From: an uncultured Clostridia bacterium
Lineage (GTDB): Bacteria > Bacillota > Clostridia > TANB77 > CAG-508
Assembly (NCBI GenBank): GCA_948976265.1
Contig: CARFUA010000007.1
Location: 10,343-74,342 of the forward strand
Direction: 5' to 3'
Length of the DNA stretch: 64,000 nucleotides
Positions within the stretch are counted from its first letter, which is position 1; each line of letters opens with the position of its first letter. The position numbers were made by a program, and so were the translations under genes. Below the pieces are notes generated by a model that did not search any database, was not told the DNA's origin, and was given only the letters and a program-made list of their open reading frames with translations. Shown here piece by piece: positions 54,054 through 62,983 of this stretch.

Positions 54054-54530
54054 TTATTTTATCTTATACTGATTTCGATCTGCTCTTTCATCAAATTTTC
54101 GTTCATATTTTTCATTTTCAAAATACCAATCTGTGTTCCTGTCAGCTGGATGAAACCTGCTTTTTTGAATAGCTACATCAGCAAATACTAAAAATGGTAT
54201 CACAATTCCCAAAGCAGAAATCATAATAGAAGTCGAATCTGTAAAAACTAAGTTTTCTGCTTCTGTTGATACATTGGTTAAACTGTTATAGACAATCGTC
54301 CCAAAATATGCTGCATACATGCCAAAATATAAAGTTGTTGCTACAAGGTTTCTTCTTATAATAAAAATAATACTTGGTATTGTCAAAAACAATAAAATAA
54401 TCTCTAGTGTAGGATTAATTGGTTGACAAATAAAATCCACACTCATCGAATACATCAATGAAACAATGACTCTAAAAATCCAATAAATCACTGCCAAAAT
54501 TACAATAAAATAACTAAATAAACTTTTCAT
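54054..54530 (-). CDS. Hypothetical membrane protein, 158 aa
   Basis: A 158-residue protein with about four membrane helices (FSYFIVILAVIYWIFRVIV, EIILLFLTIPSIIFII, LYFGMYAAYFGTIVY, MISALGIVIPFLVFA) and a charged C-terminal tail. ATG 54530 follows TAGGAG. No family recognised. Confidence 0.6.
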   Translation of the reverse strand: MKSLFSYFIVILAVIYWIFRVIVSLMYSMSVDFICQPINPTLEIILLFLTIPSIIFIIRRNLVATTLYFGMYAAYFGTIVYNSLTNVSTEAENLVFTDSTSIMISALGIVIPFLVFADVAIQKSRFHPADRNTDWYFENEKYERKFDERADRNQYKIK

Positions 54531-54551
54531 ATAAACTCCTAACCTAAAAAA

Positions 54552-54606
54552 ATGCGATCTGTTCGTTTTCAATAAGCACAATGCTTAAACTTCAGATCGC
54601 TCAAAA
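54552..54606 (-). terminator. Terminator of sortase-anchored protein gene
   Basis: GCGATCTG/CAGATCGC long-range stem with a T run on the minus strand. Confidence 0.65.
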
Positions 54607-54626
54607 AAATCTATCCAATTTATTTT

Positions 54627-55019
54627 TTATGAAATATTATAATCGCTTACTTTTTTATAAGCATATACTGTTGAGATAGCAAATACAACAAGTAACACGA
54701 TTCCATTTGAACTGGTTCCAGTATGTGGTAAAGTTGAACTGTTGGAAGCTGTATTTGTGTTGTTGTATGTGCTCGCTGTATTGGTTCCATTTGTCGTATT
54801 GTTTGTTGTAGAAACAATTGGGGCAATCGAATTTGTGTTAGTGTTAGTATTCGTGTTTGTGTTAGTATTATCTGTAGTAGATGTGTTGTTCGTTGCTGCT
54901 TTGATTGTAACAGTATTACCCTCCGTAGCAAAGGAATGTACATTACCTAACAAAACAAATAGTAAAGCAATCACTGCCATGCTGAATAAAATTTTACTTT
55001 TTCTTACATTTTTTAACAT
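54627..55019 (-). CDS. LPXTG-type surface protein with Asn/Thr repeats
   Basis: A 130-residue exported protein: signal peptide (residues 1-31, ending VHSFA), a low-complexity stretch rich in Asn and Thr with repeated NT dipeptides (about 50-90), and a C-terminal sorting signal LPHTG followed by a hydrophobic segment (GIVLLVVFAISTVYA) and a charged tail YKKVSDYN. A sortase would anchor it to peptidoglycan. The repeat DNA (AACAC/ACTA-like units) is prone to length change. Function unknown. Confidence 0.8.
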   Translation of the reverse strand: MLKNVRKSKILFSMAVIALLFVLLGNVHSFATEGNTVTIKAATNNTSTTDNTNTNTNTNTNTNSIAPIVSTTNNTTNGTNTASTYNNTNTASNSSTLPHTGTSSNGIVLLVVFAISTVYAYKKVSDYNIS

Positions 55020-55126
55020 AATTTATCTCTCCTCACTTTCAATTTAATATTATTATAACATATAAAAATTTTAATGCAAGTTTTTTTTACATTTTTTTCA
55101 AAAAAATTTTCAAATGAAAATTTTCT

Positions 55127-56221
55127 CTAAACATTAAACTTAAATAACACAATATCGCCATCCTTCATCACATATTCTTTTCCTTCGGAACGCACTAATC
55201 CTGCCTCTTTTGCCTGATTCATAGACGACTCGGATTTCATAAAATCCGCAAAAGAAATCACTTCTGCTTTGATAAATCCTCTTTCAATATCCGAATGAAT
55301 TTTTCCAGCAGCTTGTGGCGCTTTTGTGCCATTTTTTATGGTCCACGCTCTTACTTCAGGTTCTCCTGCTGTAAGAAACGAAATTAATCCTAATAACTCA
55401 TAACTCGCTTTAATCAATTTATCCAATCCTGATTCTTCTAAACCTAATGCTTCTAGCATTTCAAGTTTTTCTTCCGCTTCTAAAGTACTCAATTCTTCCT
55501 CTATTTTAACACACAATGAAATCACTTGTGCTTTTTCTTTTTCTGCATATTCTTTCACTTTTTTCACGTTTTCATTAGCTTCTGGATTTTCAATTTCACT
55601 TTCATCTACGTTTGCAACATATAAAACTGGCTTCATTGTAAGCAAAAAAGAATCTTTTACAATTTCTTGTTCTTCTTCAGAAAGTTCTAATGTTCTAGCA
55701 CATTTTCCTGCTTGCAATGTTTGTTTTACTTTTTCTAATGTGTCAATTTCAAATTGATATTTTTTGTCACTTTTAAGCATTTTTCGAGTTTTTTCGAGCC
55801 TCTTTTCTATTGTCTCCAAATCTGCAAAAATTAATTCAAAATTAATGGTTTCAATATCTCTTACAGGCGCTACACTTCCGTCTACATGCACAATATTGGA
55901 ATTTTCAAAACATCTGACAACTTGCACAATGCTGTCTGTTTCACGAATATGAGACAAAAATTTATTTCCCAAACCTTCTCCTTTACTCGCCCCTTTTACC
56001 AATCCTGCAATATCTACAAATTCTACAACTGCATGGGTTACTTTTTGCGGTTTGTAAATTTTTGCTAATGTATCAATTCTTTCATCTGGCACCGCTACCA
56101 CACCAACATTTGGCTCAATGGTACAAAACGGATAATTCGCACATTCTGCACCTGCTTTTGTAATGCTATTAAATAATGTACTTTTTCCAACATTTGGAAG
56201 TCCTACAATTCCTATTTTCAT
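55127..56221 (-). CDS. ychF: Redox-regulated ATPase YchF
   Basis: A 364-residue Obg-related P-loop protein that prefers ATP. P-loop GLPNVGKST (residues 7-15), PFCTIEPNVG switch I, DIAGLVKGAS, and the NVDE segment in place of NKxD, which explains the ATP preference. It ends with a TGS domain (LISFLTAGEPEVRAWTIKNGTKAPQAAGKIHSD). Associated with ribosomes and stress. Length normal. Confidence 0.96.
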   Translation of the reverse strand: MKIGIVGLPNVGKSTLFNSITKAGAECANYPFCTIEPNVGVVAVPDERIDTLAKIYKPQKVTHAVVEFVDIAGLVKGASKGEGLGNKFLSHIRETDSIVQVVRCFENSNIVHVDGSVAPVRDIETINFELIFADLETIEKRLEKTRKMLKSDKKYQFEIDTLEKVKQTLQAGKCARTLELSEEEQEIVKDSFLLTMKPVLYVANVDESEIENPEANENVKKVKEYAEKEKAQVISLCVKIEEELSTLEAEEKLEMLEALGLEESGLDKLIKASYELLGLISFLTAGEPEVRAWTIKNGTKAPQAAGKIHSDIERGFIKAEVISFADFMKSESSMNQAKEAGLVRSEGKEYVMKDGDIVLFKFNV

Positions 56222-56353
56222 CTATTTTCTCCTATTTATTTTATTCAAAATTTTCAATTTTATGTTTGAAATTTTTGAATAATTTTTTTCTTATTTTATA
56301 TCATAAGTTATTCTAATTTTCAAGAGTAATTTTCAATAAAATCCAAAACAAAG

Positions 56354-56393
56354 AGAAGGAGCTTGCTGCTAATGGTTCGCAAGCTCCCCCCTC
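56354..56393. terminator. Terminator of 56403-56648 gene
   Basis: GGAGCTTGC/GCAAGCTCC stem followed by a T-rich stretch on the minus strand. Confidence 0.7.
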
Positions 56394-56402
56394 TACTTCA
56401 TT

Positions 56403-56648
56403 TTACTTCCAGGCAACTATAGTAAATTTGTGCCTTTCAAACATGATAACGGTCTCCTTATCAAAGATAAGATGACACCTTTCTGGCAACTGCAGTTTCT
56501 TAACGTCTGACGCATTCACAAAAATAGCGTCCAATTTATCACCTAACGCAATTTCCAGCTTGGGATTTAATTCCCTCAGCTGAGCTAATAAATCTCTCCT
56601 TGCCTTATCCTGCCCCTTCTTTGATTGCCGTTGCTGTTTACATTTCAT
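56403..56648 (-). CDS. Hypothetical basic protein, 81 aa
   Basis: An 81-residue protein, basic at the start (MKCKQQRQSKKGQDKARRD) followed by LAQLRELNPKLEIALGDKLDAIF and PERCHLIFDKETVIMFERHKF. No family recognised. ATG 56648 follows AGGAGG. Stand-alone with a terminator; uses an in-frame CGG (+ 56628-56630) as Arg and more G-ending codons than its neighbours. Confidence 0.5.
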   Translation of the reverse strand: MKCKQQRQSKKGQDKARRDLLAQLRELNPKLEIALGDKLDAIFVNASDVKKLQLPERCHLIFDKETVIMFERHKFTIVAWK

Positions 56649-56704
56649 GCTGAAAAACCTCCTATATTTTGATAACATAATTATATTACAGTTTTATCAT
56701 TTTG

Positions 56705-57257
56705 TCAATCTAAAATATTCATTTTATCCTTTTCATGTTCAATAATCTTATTAATCGGTACGCCAACTGCCGTACAATTCGATTGTATCGATTTTAAAAC
56801 AATACTTCCTGCGCCAATTTTTACATGGTCTCCAATTTGAATAGGACCGTAGAATTTTCGTTCCTGCTCCCACCAAAACATTATTTCCCAACTTTGGATG
56901 CCTTTTGATGCTATCCTTTCCAGTTCCACCTAATGTTACTTGATGATAAATTGTACAATCATCACCAATTTTAGCTGTCTCACCAATCACAATTCCCATA
57001 CCATGGTCCATAAATAATCTTCTACCAATTTTAGCACCTGGATGAATTTCAATTCCTGTCAAAAATCTTCCGAATTGTGAGATAAACCTTGCTAAAAATA
57101 ACAATCTTTTTCGATATAAAAAATGACTGATTTTATAAAATATCAAAGCATGAAATCCTGGATATAACAACAATACCTCCAAGATTGTCCTAGCTGCTGG
57201 GTCTTTTTTTTGTATATTTTTTGCATCTTCGTATAATTCTTTAAAACATTTTAACAT
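56705..57257 (-). pseudogene. cysE: Serine O-acetyltransferase, +1 shift at CGG
   Basis: A 183-residue serine acetyltransferase, first step of cysteine synthesis from serine and acetyl-CoA. The left-handed beta-helix hexapeptide repeats and active-site MDHGMGIVIGETA are present, as is YHQVTLGGTGK. The frame breaks after GAGTKIL: the zero frame has CTA CGG TCC (+ 56847-56849) and drifts into a nonsense tail; skipping the C gives IL-GPIQIGDHVKIGAGSIVLK and the normal end GVPINKII. Otherwise intact. No cysK is adjacent. Confidence 0.88.
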
Positions 57258-57337
57258 ATCTTATCACCCTTATATTATATGCCAATTGGAGAAGAATGTT
57301 GAAACAAAAAAGGCACAGAATTCGTGCCTCATTTTTC

Positions 57338-58720
57338 TTAAAATTTTAATTTTTCTTCCACATAGTTTGCCACTTCTTCGATTTTAAGGCGAACTTGTTC
57401 CATCGAATCACGGTCACGAACCGTTACACAACCATCGTTTTCCGTTTCAAAATCAATGGTCACACAAAATGGCGTTCCGATTTCATCTTCTCTTCTATAA
57501 CGTTTTCCAATCGAACCTGCTTCGTCGTAGTCACACATAAAATGTTTGGTAAGTTTTGCATATATTTCTCCTGCTTTTTCACTTAATTTTTTAGACAATG
57601 GTAAAACAGCAACTTTATAAGGCGCCAACGCTGGATGCAAATGTAAAACCGTTCTCGTATCGCCCTCTGCAATTTCTTGTTCTTCATAACTATTGCACAA
57701 AAATGATAATGCCACACGGTCACATCCCAAAGATGGCTCAATACAATATGGAACATATTTTTCATTTTTCTCCACATCCAAATAATTCATATCCTCTTTT
57801 GAAAATTCCATGTGTTTACTCAAATCAAAATTCGTTCTATCTGCAATGCCCCAAAGTTCACCCCAGCCAAACGGAAACTGAAATTCAATATCCGTTGTCG
57901 CATTACTGTAATGTGAAAGTTCAGCTTGTTCATGGTCACGAAGGCGAATATTTTCTTCGTTCATGCCAAGACTCAACAACCAATTTTTACAAAATTCTTT
58001 CCAATATTTATGCCATTCCAGATCCGTTCCTGGTTCACAGAAAAATTCTAATTCCATTTGTTCAAATTCACGGGTACGGAAAGTAAAATTTCCTGGCGTG
58101 ATTTCATTACGGAACGATTTTCCAATTTGCGCAATTCCCATAGGAAGCTTACGACGCGTTGTTCTAAGCACATTTTTAAAATTCACAAAAATTCCTTGTG
58201 CCGTTTCTGGACGCAAATAAATTTCTGATTTCGCATCTTCTGTTACCCCTTGAAAAGTTTTGAACATTAAATTAAATTTTCGAATATCAGTAAAATTCGT
58301 TTTTCCGCAATCTGGACATGGGATTTTGTTTTCACCAATAAATGCAATCAATTCTGAATCGCTCATTCCGTCTGCTATCATGTCTTTGCCGTTTTCGTGA
58401 GCCCATTCTTCGATTAATTTGTCAGCTCTGTGTCTAGTTTTGCATTCTTTGCAATCGATGAGTGGATCACTAAATCCGCCCACATGACCCGATGCCACCC
58501 ATACTTCAGGATTCATCAAAATAGCACTATCTAACCCAACATTGTATTTGGATTCTTGCACAAATTTTTTTCTCCAAGCTTTTTTGATATTGTTTTTTAG
58601 TTCCACGCCCAAAGGTCCATAATCCCAAGTATTAGACAAACCTCCATAAATTTCAGAGCCAGGATATACATATCCTCTTGCCTTGCATAAATTCACAATT
58701 TTCTCCATTGATTCTACCAT
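57338..58720 (-). CDS. glyS: Glycyl-tRNA synthetase (dimeric type)
   Basis: A 460-residue class II synthetase of the alpha-2 (GlyQS) type charging tRNA-Gly. Motifs: YGPLGVELKNNIKKAW, FNLMFKT, RPETAQGIFVNFKN, FRNEITPGNFTFRTREFEQMELEFF (motif 2), and EPSLGCDRVALSFL (motif 3). ATG 58720 follows AAAGGAGG; an upstream start lies in the leader. A T-box leader controls it. Confidence 0.96.
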   Translation of the reverse strand: MVESMEKIVNLCKARGYVYPGSEIYGGLSNTWDYGPLGVELKNNIKKAWRKKFVQESKYNVGLDSAILMNPEVWVASGHVGGFSDPLIDCKECKTRHRADKLIEEWAHENGKDMIADGMSDSELIAFIGENKIPCPDCGKTNFTDIRKFNLMFKTFQGVTEDAKSEIYLRPETAQGIFVNFKNVLRTTRRKLPMGIAQIGKSFRNEITPGNFTFRTREFEQMELEFFCEPGTDLEWHKYWKEFCKNWLLSLGMNEENIRLRDHEQAELSHYSNATTDIEFQFPFGWGELWGIADRTNFDLSKHMEFSKEDMNYLDVEKNEKYVPYCIEPSLGCDRVALSFLCNSYEEQEIAEGDTRTVLHLHPALAPYKVAVLPLSKKLSEKAGEIYAKLTKHFMCDYDEAGSIGKRYRREDEIGTPFCVTIDFETENDGCVTVRDRDSMEQVRLKIEEVANYVEEKLKF

Positions 58721-58741
58721 AAAAAAACCTCCTTTAAATCG

Positions 58742-58970
58742 AATGATAGAAAACAAAAATCGCCCTCTATCATCATTTCAAAATAATGATAGGGACGAAA
58801 AATCTTTTCCGCGGTTCCACCCTAATTGACATTTGACAAATGTCCTCTCTTACCTCATTTACTCCAAAGCTCCAAAATATATCGATTATTGCTTAGTTCC
58901 CACTCTCCTAAACTCACTAAAAATAATATTTGATAAATTTCCTCTTTTTCAACGTAAATTTTATATAAAT
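58742..58970 (-). ncRNA. T-box riboswitch controlling glyS
   Basis: The T-box AGGGTGGAACCGCGG (complement near 58811-58825) is followed by a terminator stem CGTCCCTATCATTATTTT / GATGATAGAGGGCG and TTTTTGTTTT. Upstream sequence to about 58970 supplies stem I. The specifier codon was not assigned with confidence. Uncharged tRNA-Gly should allow read-through. Confidence 0.9.
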
Positions 58971-58971
58971 A

Positions 58972-59000
58972 ATTTTACCACTTTTTCCTTTTTTTGTCAA
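58972..59000 (-). promoter_or_regulatory. Promoter of glyS leader
   Basis: Minus-strand TTGACA (58995-59000) and TAAAAT (58972-58977), spacing 17. Confidence 0.75.
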
Positions 59001-59252
59001 TCCTTTTTTAAAATTGCTTAAAAAAGGCTCTAAAACGTATTTTTCGAGACTTACGCTTATTTTTAATGGTTTATGTATACTTTCCATCAAAAGCCACCTT
59101 CTCGTTTTTTTCAGCGCTTCATTTAAAAACTGCTTTTTCTGATACCCTACTTTTTTATCCCTCTAAAAAATTCGGAAAAATACTTTAAATCGATTTTTCT
59201 GCGATTTTAGTCATTTATCATTATTTTTTTAAAATAATGGCTTAAAATTGAT

Positions 59253-60317
59253 TTAGGCGTCTGAAATCATTTGTAAAATCTCTTTTTTTAATTCTGCAAT
59301 AATATTTTCTTCTTTTATTTTTCGAATAATTTCTCCTTTTTTAAAAAGAATTGCTTCTCCTTTTCCTCCAGCAATGCCAATATCTGCTTCTCTTGCCTCG
59401 CCTGGCCCATTGACAGCACATCCCATAATGGCAACTGTGATATCGGCGTCTAACGTTTGTAAAAATTTTTCTATTTCTTTGGCAATCGGAATCATGTTAT
59501 ATTGAATTCTTCCACACGTTGGGCAAGAAACCAATTTAGGACTTTTGTTGTATAATCCACAATTTTTCAAAATTTCTTTGACTACATAAATTTCCTCGAC
59601 AGGGTCATCTGACAAAGAAACACGCATCGTATCTCCAATTCCTTCTCGCAATAATACGCCTAAACCAATACTTGATTTAATCGTTCCACTAAATGCTGTT
59701 CCTGCTTCCGTGATTCCTAAATGGAGTGGATACGGAAATTCTCTTGCTGCTTTTTCATACGCTTCAATACACATTTCCAAATTAGAAGCTTTGAGTGCAA
59801 TTACAATATTCTCGAAGTCTAATTTTTCTAAAATTCTTACATGACGTTTCGCACTTTCAATCATTGCTTCACTGCATGGCTTTCCATATTTTTCTAATAA
59901 TTCTGGTTCAAGCGAACCACTATTTACTCCAATTCGAATGGGAATCTGATGTTTTTTACAGGCTTCTACTACAGCTTTTGTTTTTTCTTCATCCCCAATA
60001 TTTCCAGGATTAATTCTAATTTTATCGACGCCACTTTCGATTGCTTGCAATGCAATTTTATAATCAAAATGAATATCTGCTACCATCGGAATATGGATTT
60101 GTTTTTTGATGGATTCGATTGCTTTGGCATCTTCTAAATCAAGGCAAGCTACTCGAATGATTTCACAACCCGCTTTTTCTAATGCTAAAATTTGTTTTAC
60201 GGTTGCTGAAATATCTTTGGTTTTTGTATTGCACATGGATTGAATGACAACTTTATTTTGTCCTCCTATTTGAACACCTGCCACTTTGATTGATTTGGTT
60301 TGGGTACGTTGGTACAT
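59253..60317 (-). CDS. ispG: 4-hydroxy-3-methylbut-2-enyl diphosphate synthase
   Basis: A 354-residue [4Fe-4S] enzyme of the MEP pathway, making HMBPP from MEcPP. The TIM-barrel part begins IKVAGVQIGGQNKVVIQSM, with DIHFDYKIAL and RINPGNIG; cluster Cys residues are in SCPTCGR and MGCAVNGPGEA near the C-terminus. Length matches the short bacterial form. The AT-rich region 59001-59252 after it contains no gene, only a CATTATTTT/AAAATAATG palindrome. Confidence 0.96.
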   Translation of the reverse strand: MYQRTQTKSIKVAGVQIGGQNKVVIQSMCNTKTKDISATVKQILALEKAGCEIIRVACLDLEDAKAIESIKKQIHIPMVADIHFDYKIALQAIESGVDKIRINPGNIGDEEKTKAVVEACKKHQIPIRIGVNSGSLEPELLEKYGKPCSEAMIESAKRHVRILEKLDFENIVIALKASNLEMCIEAYEKAAREFPYPLHLGITEAGTAFSGTIKSSIGLGVLLREGIGDTMRVSLSDDPVEEIYVVKEILKNCGLYNKSPKLVSCPTCGRIQYNMIPIAKEIEKFLQTLDADITVAIMGCAVNGPGEAREADIGIAGGKGEAILFKKGEIIRKIKEENIIAELKKEILQMISDA

Positions 60318-60438
60318 GATGATTCCTCCTTTTTTTTAATTCTATCATAGAAAAATAGAAAAATCTATAGAATCTTTTTATTTTTTCAAAAAGAAAAGAT
60401 TATCCTACTAATTTAAGATAACCTTTCTCTTTTCATTT

Positions 60439-60971
60439 TTATTTTATGAAGAACACTTCATCTACTCCCATTTCCAGAAAATGCTCTTCTTTCTGGATTT
60501 GCAAGAATCCGTATTCTTTAAAAAGTTGAGAATCTTGCTCAATTGGCGCATCTAACACAAGCAAGATAACTTTTGTGTATTTTCCTCCCTGCATATATTG
60601 TAGAAAGCAAACCCTTGCTGTTAAATCGTTGCCAGCAAAATCAACAATTGCAATTCCTTTGCTGTTTAACGCCTCAACCGTTTTTTCTAAAAGGGTTAAA
60701 TTTACCCGCTCATTGTCTTTTGTGGAAAACGAACTCGGATGCGATTTTGATAAATATTCTTCTACTATATCCTCAAAACTTATGACTGGATAATCAGAAA
60801 AATGTTTCTTACAATAGGCTGTTTTTCCTGTACACCCGCCATTAAAATTAATAGTTTCTCTTTTTCGTCTCTCCGAAATACTTCTTCGGGATTAAAATGC
60901 GTCTTAACTTCACCGCATTTTTTTAAAAATGGATATTTTTGACACAATTGTTCCTTTAATTCTTCATACAT
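60439..60971 (-). pseudogene. P-loop-like protein, -1 frameshift
   Basis: About 177 residues in two frames. The first part (MYEELKEQLCQKYPFLKK...EKEKLLILMAG) runs to 60780. The second, from GKTAYCKKHFSDYPVISF to the TAA at 60439-60441, is in the -1 frame; one base is missing near GCGGGTGTACAGG (about 60825-60838). Joining gives LLILMAG..GKTAYC, a nucleotide-binding-like loop. The C-terminal part (ALNSKGIAIVDFAGNDLTARV...YTKVILLVLDAP) resembles small ATP-dependent kinases. Unlike the others, the CGG codons here are read in frame. Confidence 0.55.
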
Positions 60972-61058
60972 ATTTTTTTCTCCTTTTTTATAATATACTT
61001 ATATTTTAGCATATTATTGCCAATATGTAAAGTTAAAATGCTATAGTTTCATAGGCTG

Positions 61059-61946
61059 TTATTTTTTTAGCATTTTTCGAATCGGAATTTCTAAAATTAA
61101 TTCGATGTTTCGAAAAATATATAATACCTGAAATAGGAACATTTGCTCTTTATTCATGTGTTGATACGTTTTATGATAATAGATTTTGCTTTTGTACAAT
61201 TGTTTCATTTTATGATAATAGCTAAGCGTTTTTCCAATGGTTTGACTTTCATAATGAATGCATTTGACGTCATTCACGCTGACAATTTTATAGCCTTTTT
61301 CTTGCAATTTCTTTGCTAAAATATCTTCTTCGTAAAATAAAAATACGGTTTCATCAAACATTCCAATTTCTTTGAAAATAGGATATTTAACAATAAAAAA
61401 TGCTCCTGAAATCGCTTCTACTTCTAGTAAATCTTGCGCATATTGTTTTTCTGAATATTCGCCTGCACGTAGTTTGGGATAAAAAAGGAGTTCTAACAGT
61501 CGAGTGGAATGAATCAAATCTAAAAAAAAGGTTCTGATTTTCCAACTGCTTCTGCGAATTGGTTGTAGGTTAGGATGATACATTCTTGGTGCTACAATGG
61601 CTATTTTTTCATCTTTTTCTAGAATTTCTAAACATCGGTCAATGGCTGTTTTTTCAATTTTGATGTCTGCGTTGGAAATGAGGATGGCATCATACGTTTC
61701 ACCGATTGCTTCTAAGTGTCGTATTCCGAAATTATTTCCATAGCTATAGCCTCCATTTTGGCCAGATTGCAAAATAAGGACTTTTTCGTTTTGAACTTCT
61801 TTAAGGAGGCGCATGGTATTTAACTCGGTTGACGCGTTATCTACGACCACAATTCGCTCAATATTTTCAAATTCTCGAATTTGTTTAACATAGTTTATGG
61901 TTTCTTTTGCATTATTATAATTTACAATAATTGTTGCTAGTTTCAT
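61059..61946 (-). CDS. Family 2 glycosyltransferase
   Basis: A 295-residue GT2 enzyme of the rhamnosyltransferase-like subgroup: TIIVNYNNAKETINYV (nucleotide-sugar site), VVVDNASTE, SNADIKI (DxD-like), SGAFFIVKYPIFKEIGMFDE and FFLFYEEDILAKKL. The C-terminal end holds a helical amphipathic region. Start ATG 61946 after TAGGAG. It transfers a sugar in surface-polysaccharide assembly together with galE and the flippase in the same operon. Confidence 0.88.
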   Translation of the reverse strand: MKLATIIVNYNNAKETINYVKQIREFENIERIVVVDNASTELNTMRLLKEVQNEKVLILQSGQNGGYSYGNNFGIRHLEAIGETYDAILISNADIKIEKTAIDRCLEILEKDEKIAIVAPRMYHPNLQPIRRSSWKIRTFFLDLIHSTRLLELLFYPKLRAGEYSEKQYAQDLLEVEAISGAFFIVKYPIFKEIGMFDETVFLFYEEDILAKKLQEKGYKIVSVNDVKCIHYESQTIGKTLSYYHKMKQLYKSKIYYHKTYQHMNKEQMFLFQVLYIFRNIELILEIPIRKMLKK

Positions 61947-61960
61947 CGCTTTTGTTTCTC

Positions 61961-62959
61961 CTAATTTTGACTTGCAAAATGCCAGGCATCTTTGCACATA
62001 TCTTCAATATTTTTTTCAGCTTTCCAGCCAAGTTCACGTTCTGCTTTGGCTGGACTTGAAAAACAAGCCGCAATATCGCCTGGTCTTCTTGGCGCAATTT
62101 TATAATTGACTTTAATACCATTTACTTTTTCAAAATTTTGGATAATATCTAAAACACTATAACCCGTTCCCGTTCCAAGATTATATTTACAAATGCCAGT
62201 CTCTTGACTAATTTTTTCTACTGCTTTTAAATGAGCTTTTGCTAAATCCACCACATGAATATAATCTCTAACCCCTGTTCCATCTGGGGTATCATAATCG
62301 TTTCCAAAAACACTTAGAACAGGAAGTTCTCCTTTGGCTACTTTTAATATATAAGGCATTAGGTTATTTGGGATTCCGTTTGGTTCTTCGCCAATAAAAC
62401 CACTTTCGTGAGCACCAATTGGATTGAAATAGCGTAAAATTCCAATGCTCCAAGAATTATCTGAAGTGTAGACATCTTCTAAAATTCTTTCAATCATATA
62501 TTTTGAAGTGGCATATGGATTGGTAGTTTTGCCTGTTTCAAAGGTTTCGTCAACTTGTGGTTTTTCTGGCACGCCATAAACAGTAGCGGTAGAACTGAAA
62601 ATGATTTTTTTGACGTTATGTTTTGTCATAATTTTTAATAAATTTAAAGTCGTTCCTAAATTGGTTTGATAATACCAAATTGGTTTTTCAACTGATTCGC
62701 CAACTGCTTTTAAGCCTGCACAGTGAATCACGCTGTCAATGGCGTGCTCTGAAAATATGGTTTCTACTAATTTGTCATTGGCACAATCTCCGATATAGAC
62801 CTCCATTTCTTTCCCTGTAATTTTCTGAATTTTGTCTTTGACTTCTAACTTGCTGTTGCTTAAATCATCGATTACAACTACTTCGTTTTGTTGATTTAAT
62901 AATTCCACACATATGTGAGAGCCTAAAAATCCAAGCCCTCCTGTTACTAAAATTTTCAT
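61961..62959 (-). CDS. galE: UDP-glucose 4-epimerase
   Basis: A 332-residue extended short-chain dehydrogenase interconverting UDP-glucose and UDP-galactose. NAD site TGGLGFLGSHI (residues 6-16), catalytic SSTATVYG and Tyr/Lys in YATSKYMIE, and the family segments GVRDYIHVVDLAKAH and APRRPGDIA. Supplies UDP-galactose for the polysaccharide made by its neighbours. Confidence 0.95.
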   Translation of the reverse strand: MKILVTGGLGFLGSHICVELLNQQNEVVVIDDLSNSKLEVKDKIQKITGKEMEVYIGDCANDKLVETIFSEHAIDSVIHCAGLKAVGESVEKPIWYYQTNLGTTLNLLKIMTKHNVKKIIFSSTATVYGVPEKPQVDETFETGKTTNPYATSKYMIERILEDVYTSDNSWSIGILRYFNPIGAHESGFIGEEPNGIPNNLMPYILKVAKGELPVLSVFGNDYDTPDGTGVRDYIHVVDLAKAHLKAVEKISQETGICKYNLGTGTGYSVLDIIQNFEKVNGIKVNYKIAPRRPGDIAACFSSPAKAERELGWKAEKNIEDMCKDAWHFASQN

Positions 62960-62983
62960 GATAAACTCCTTTCTTACTCTTTT

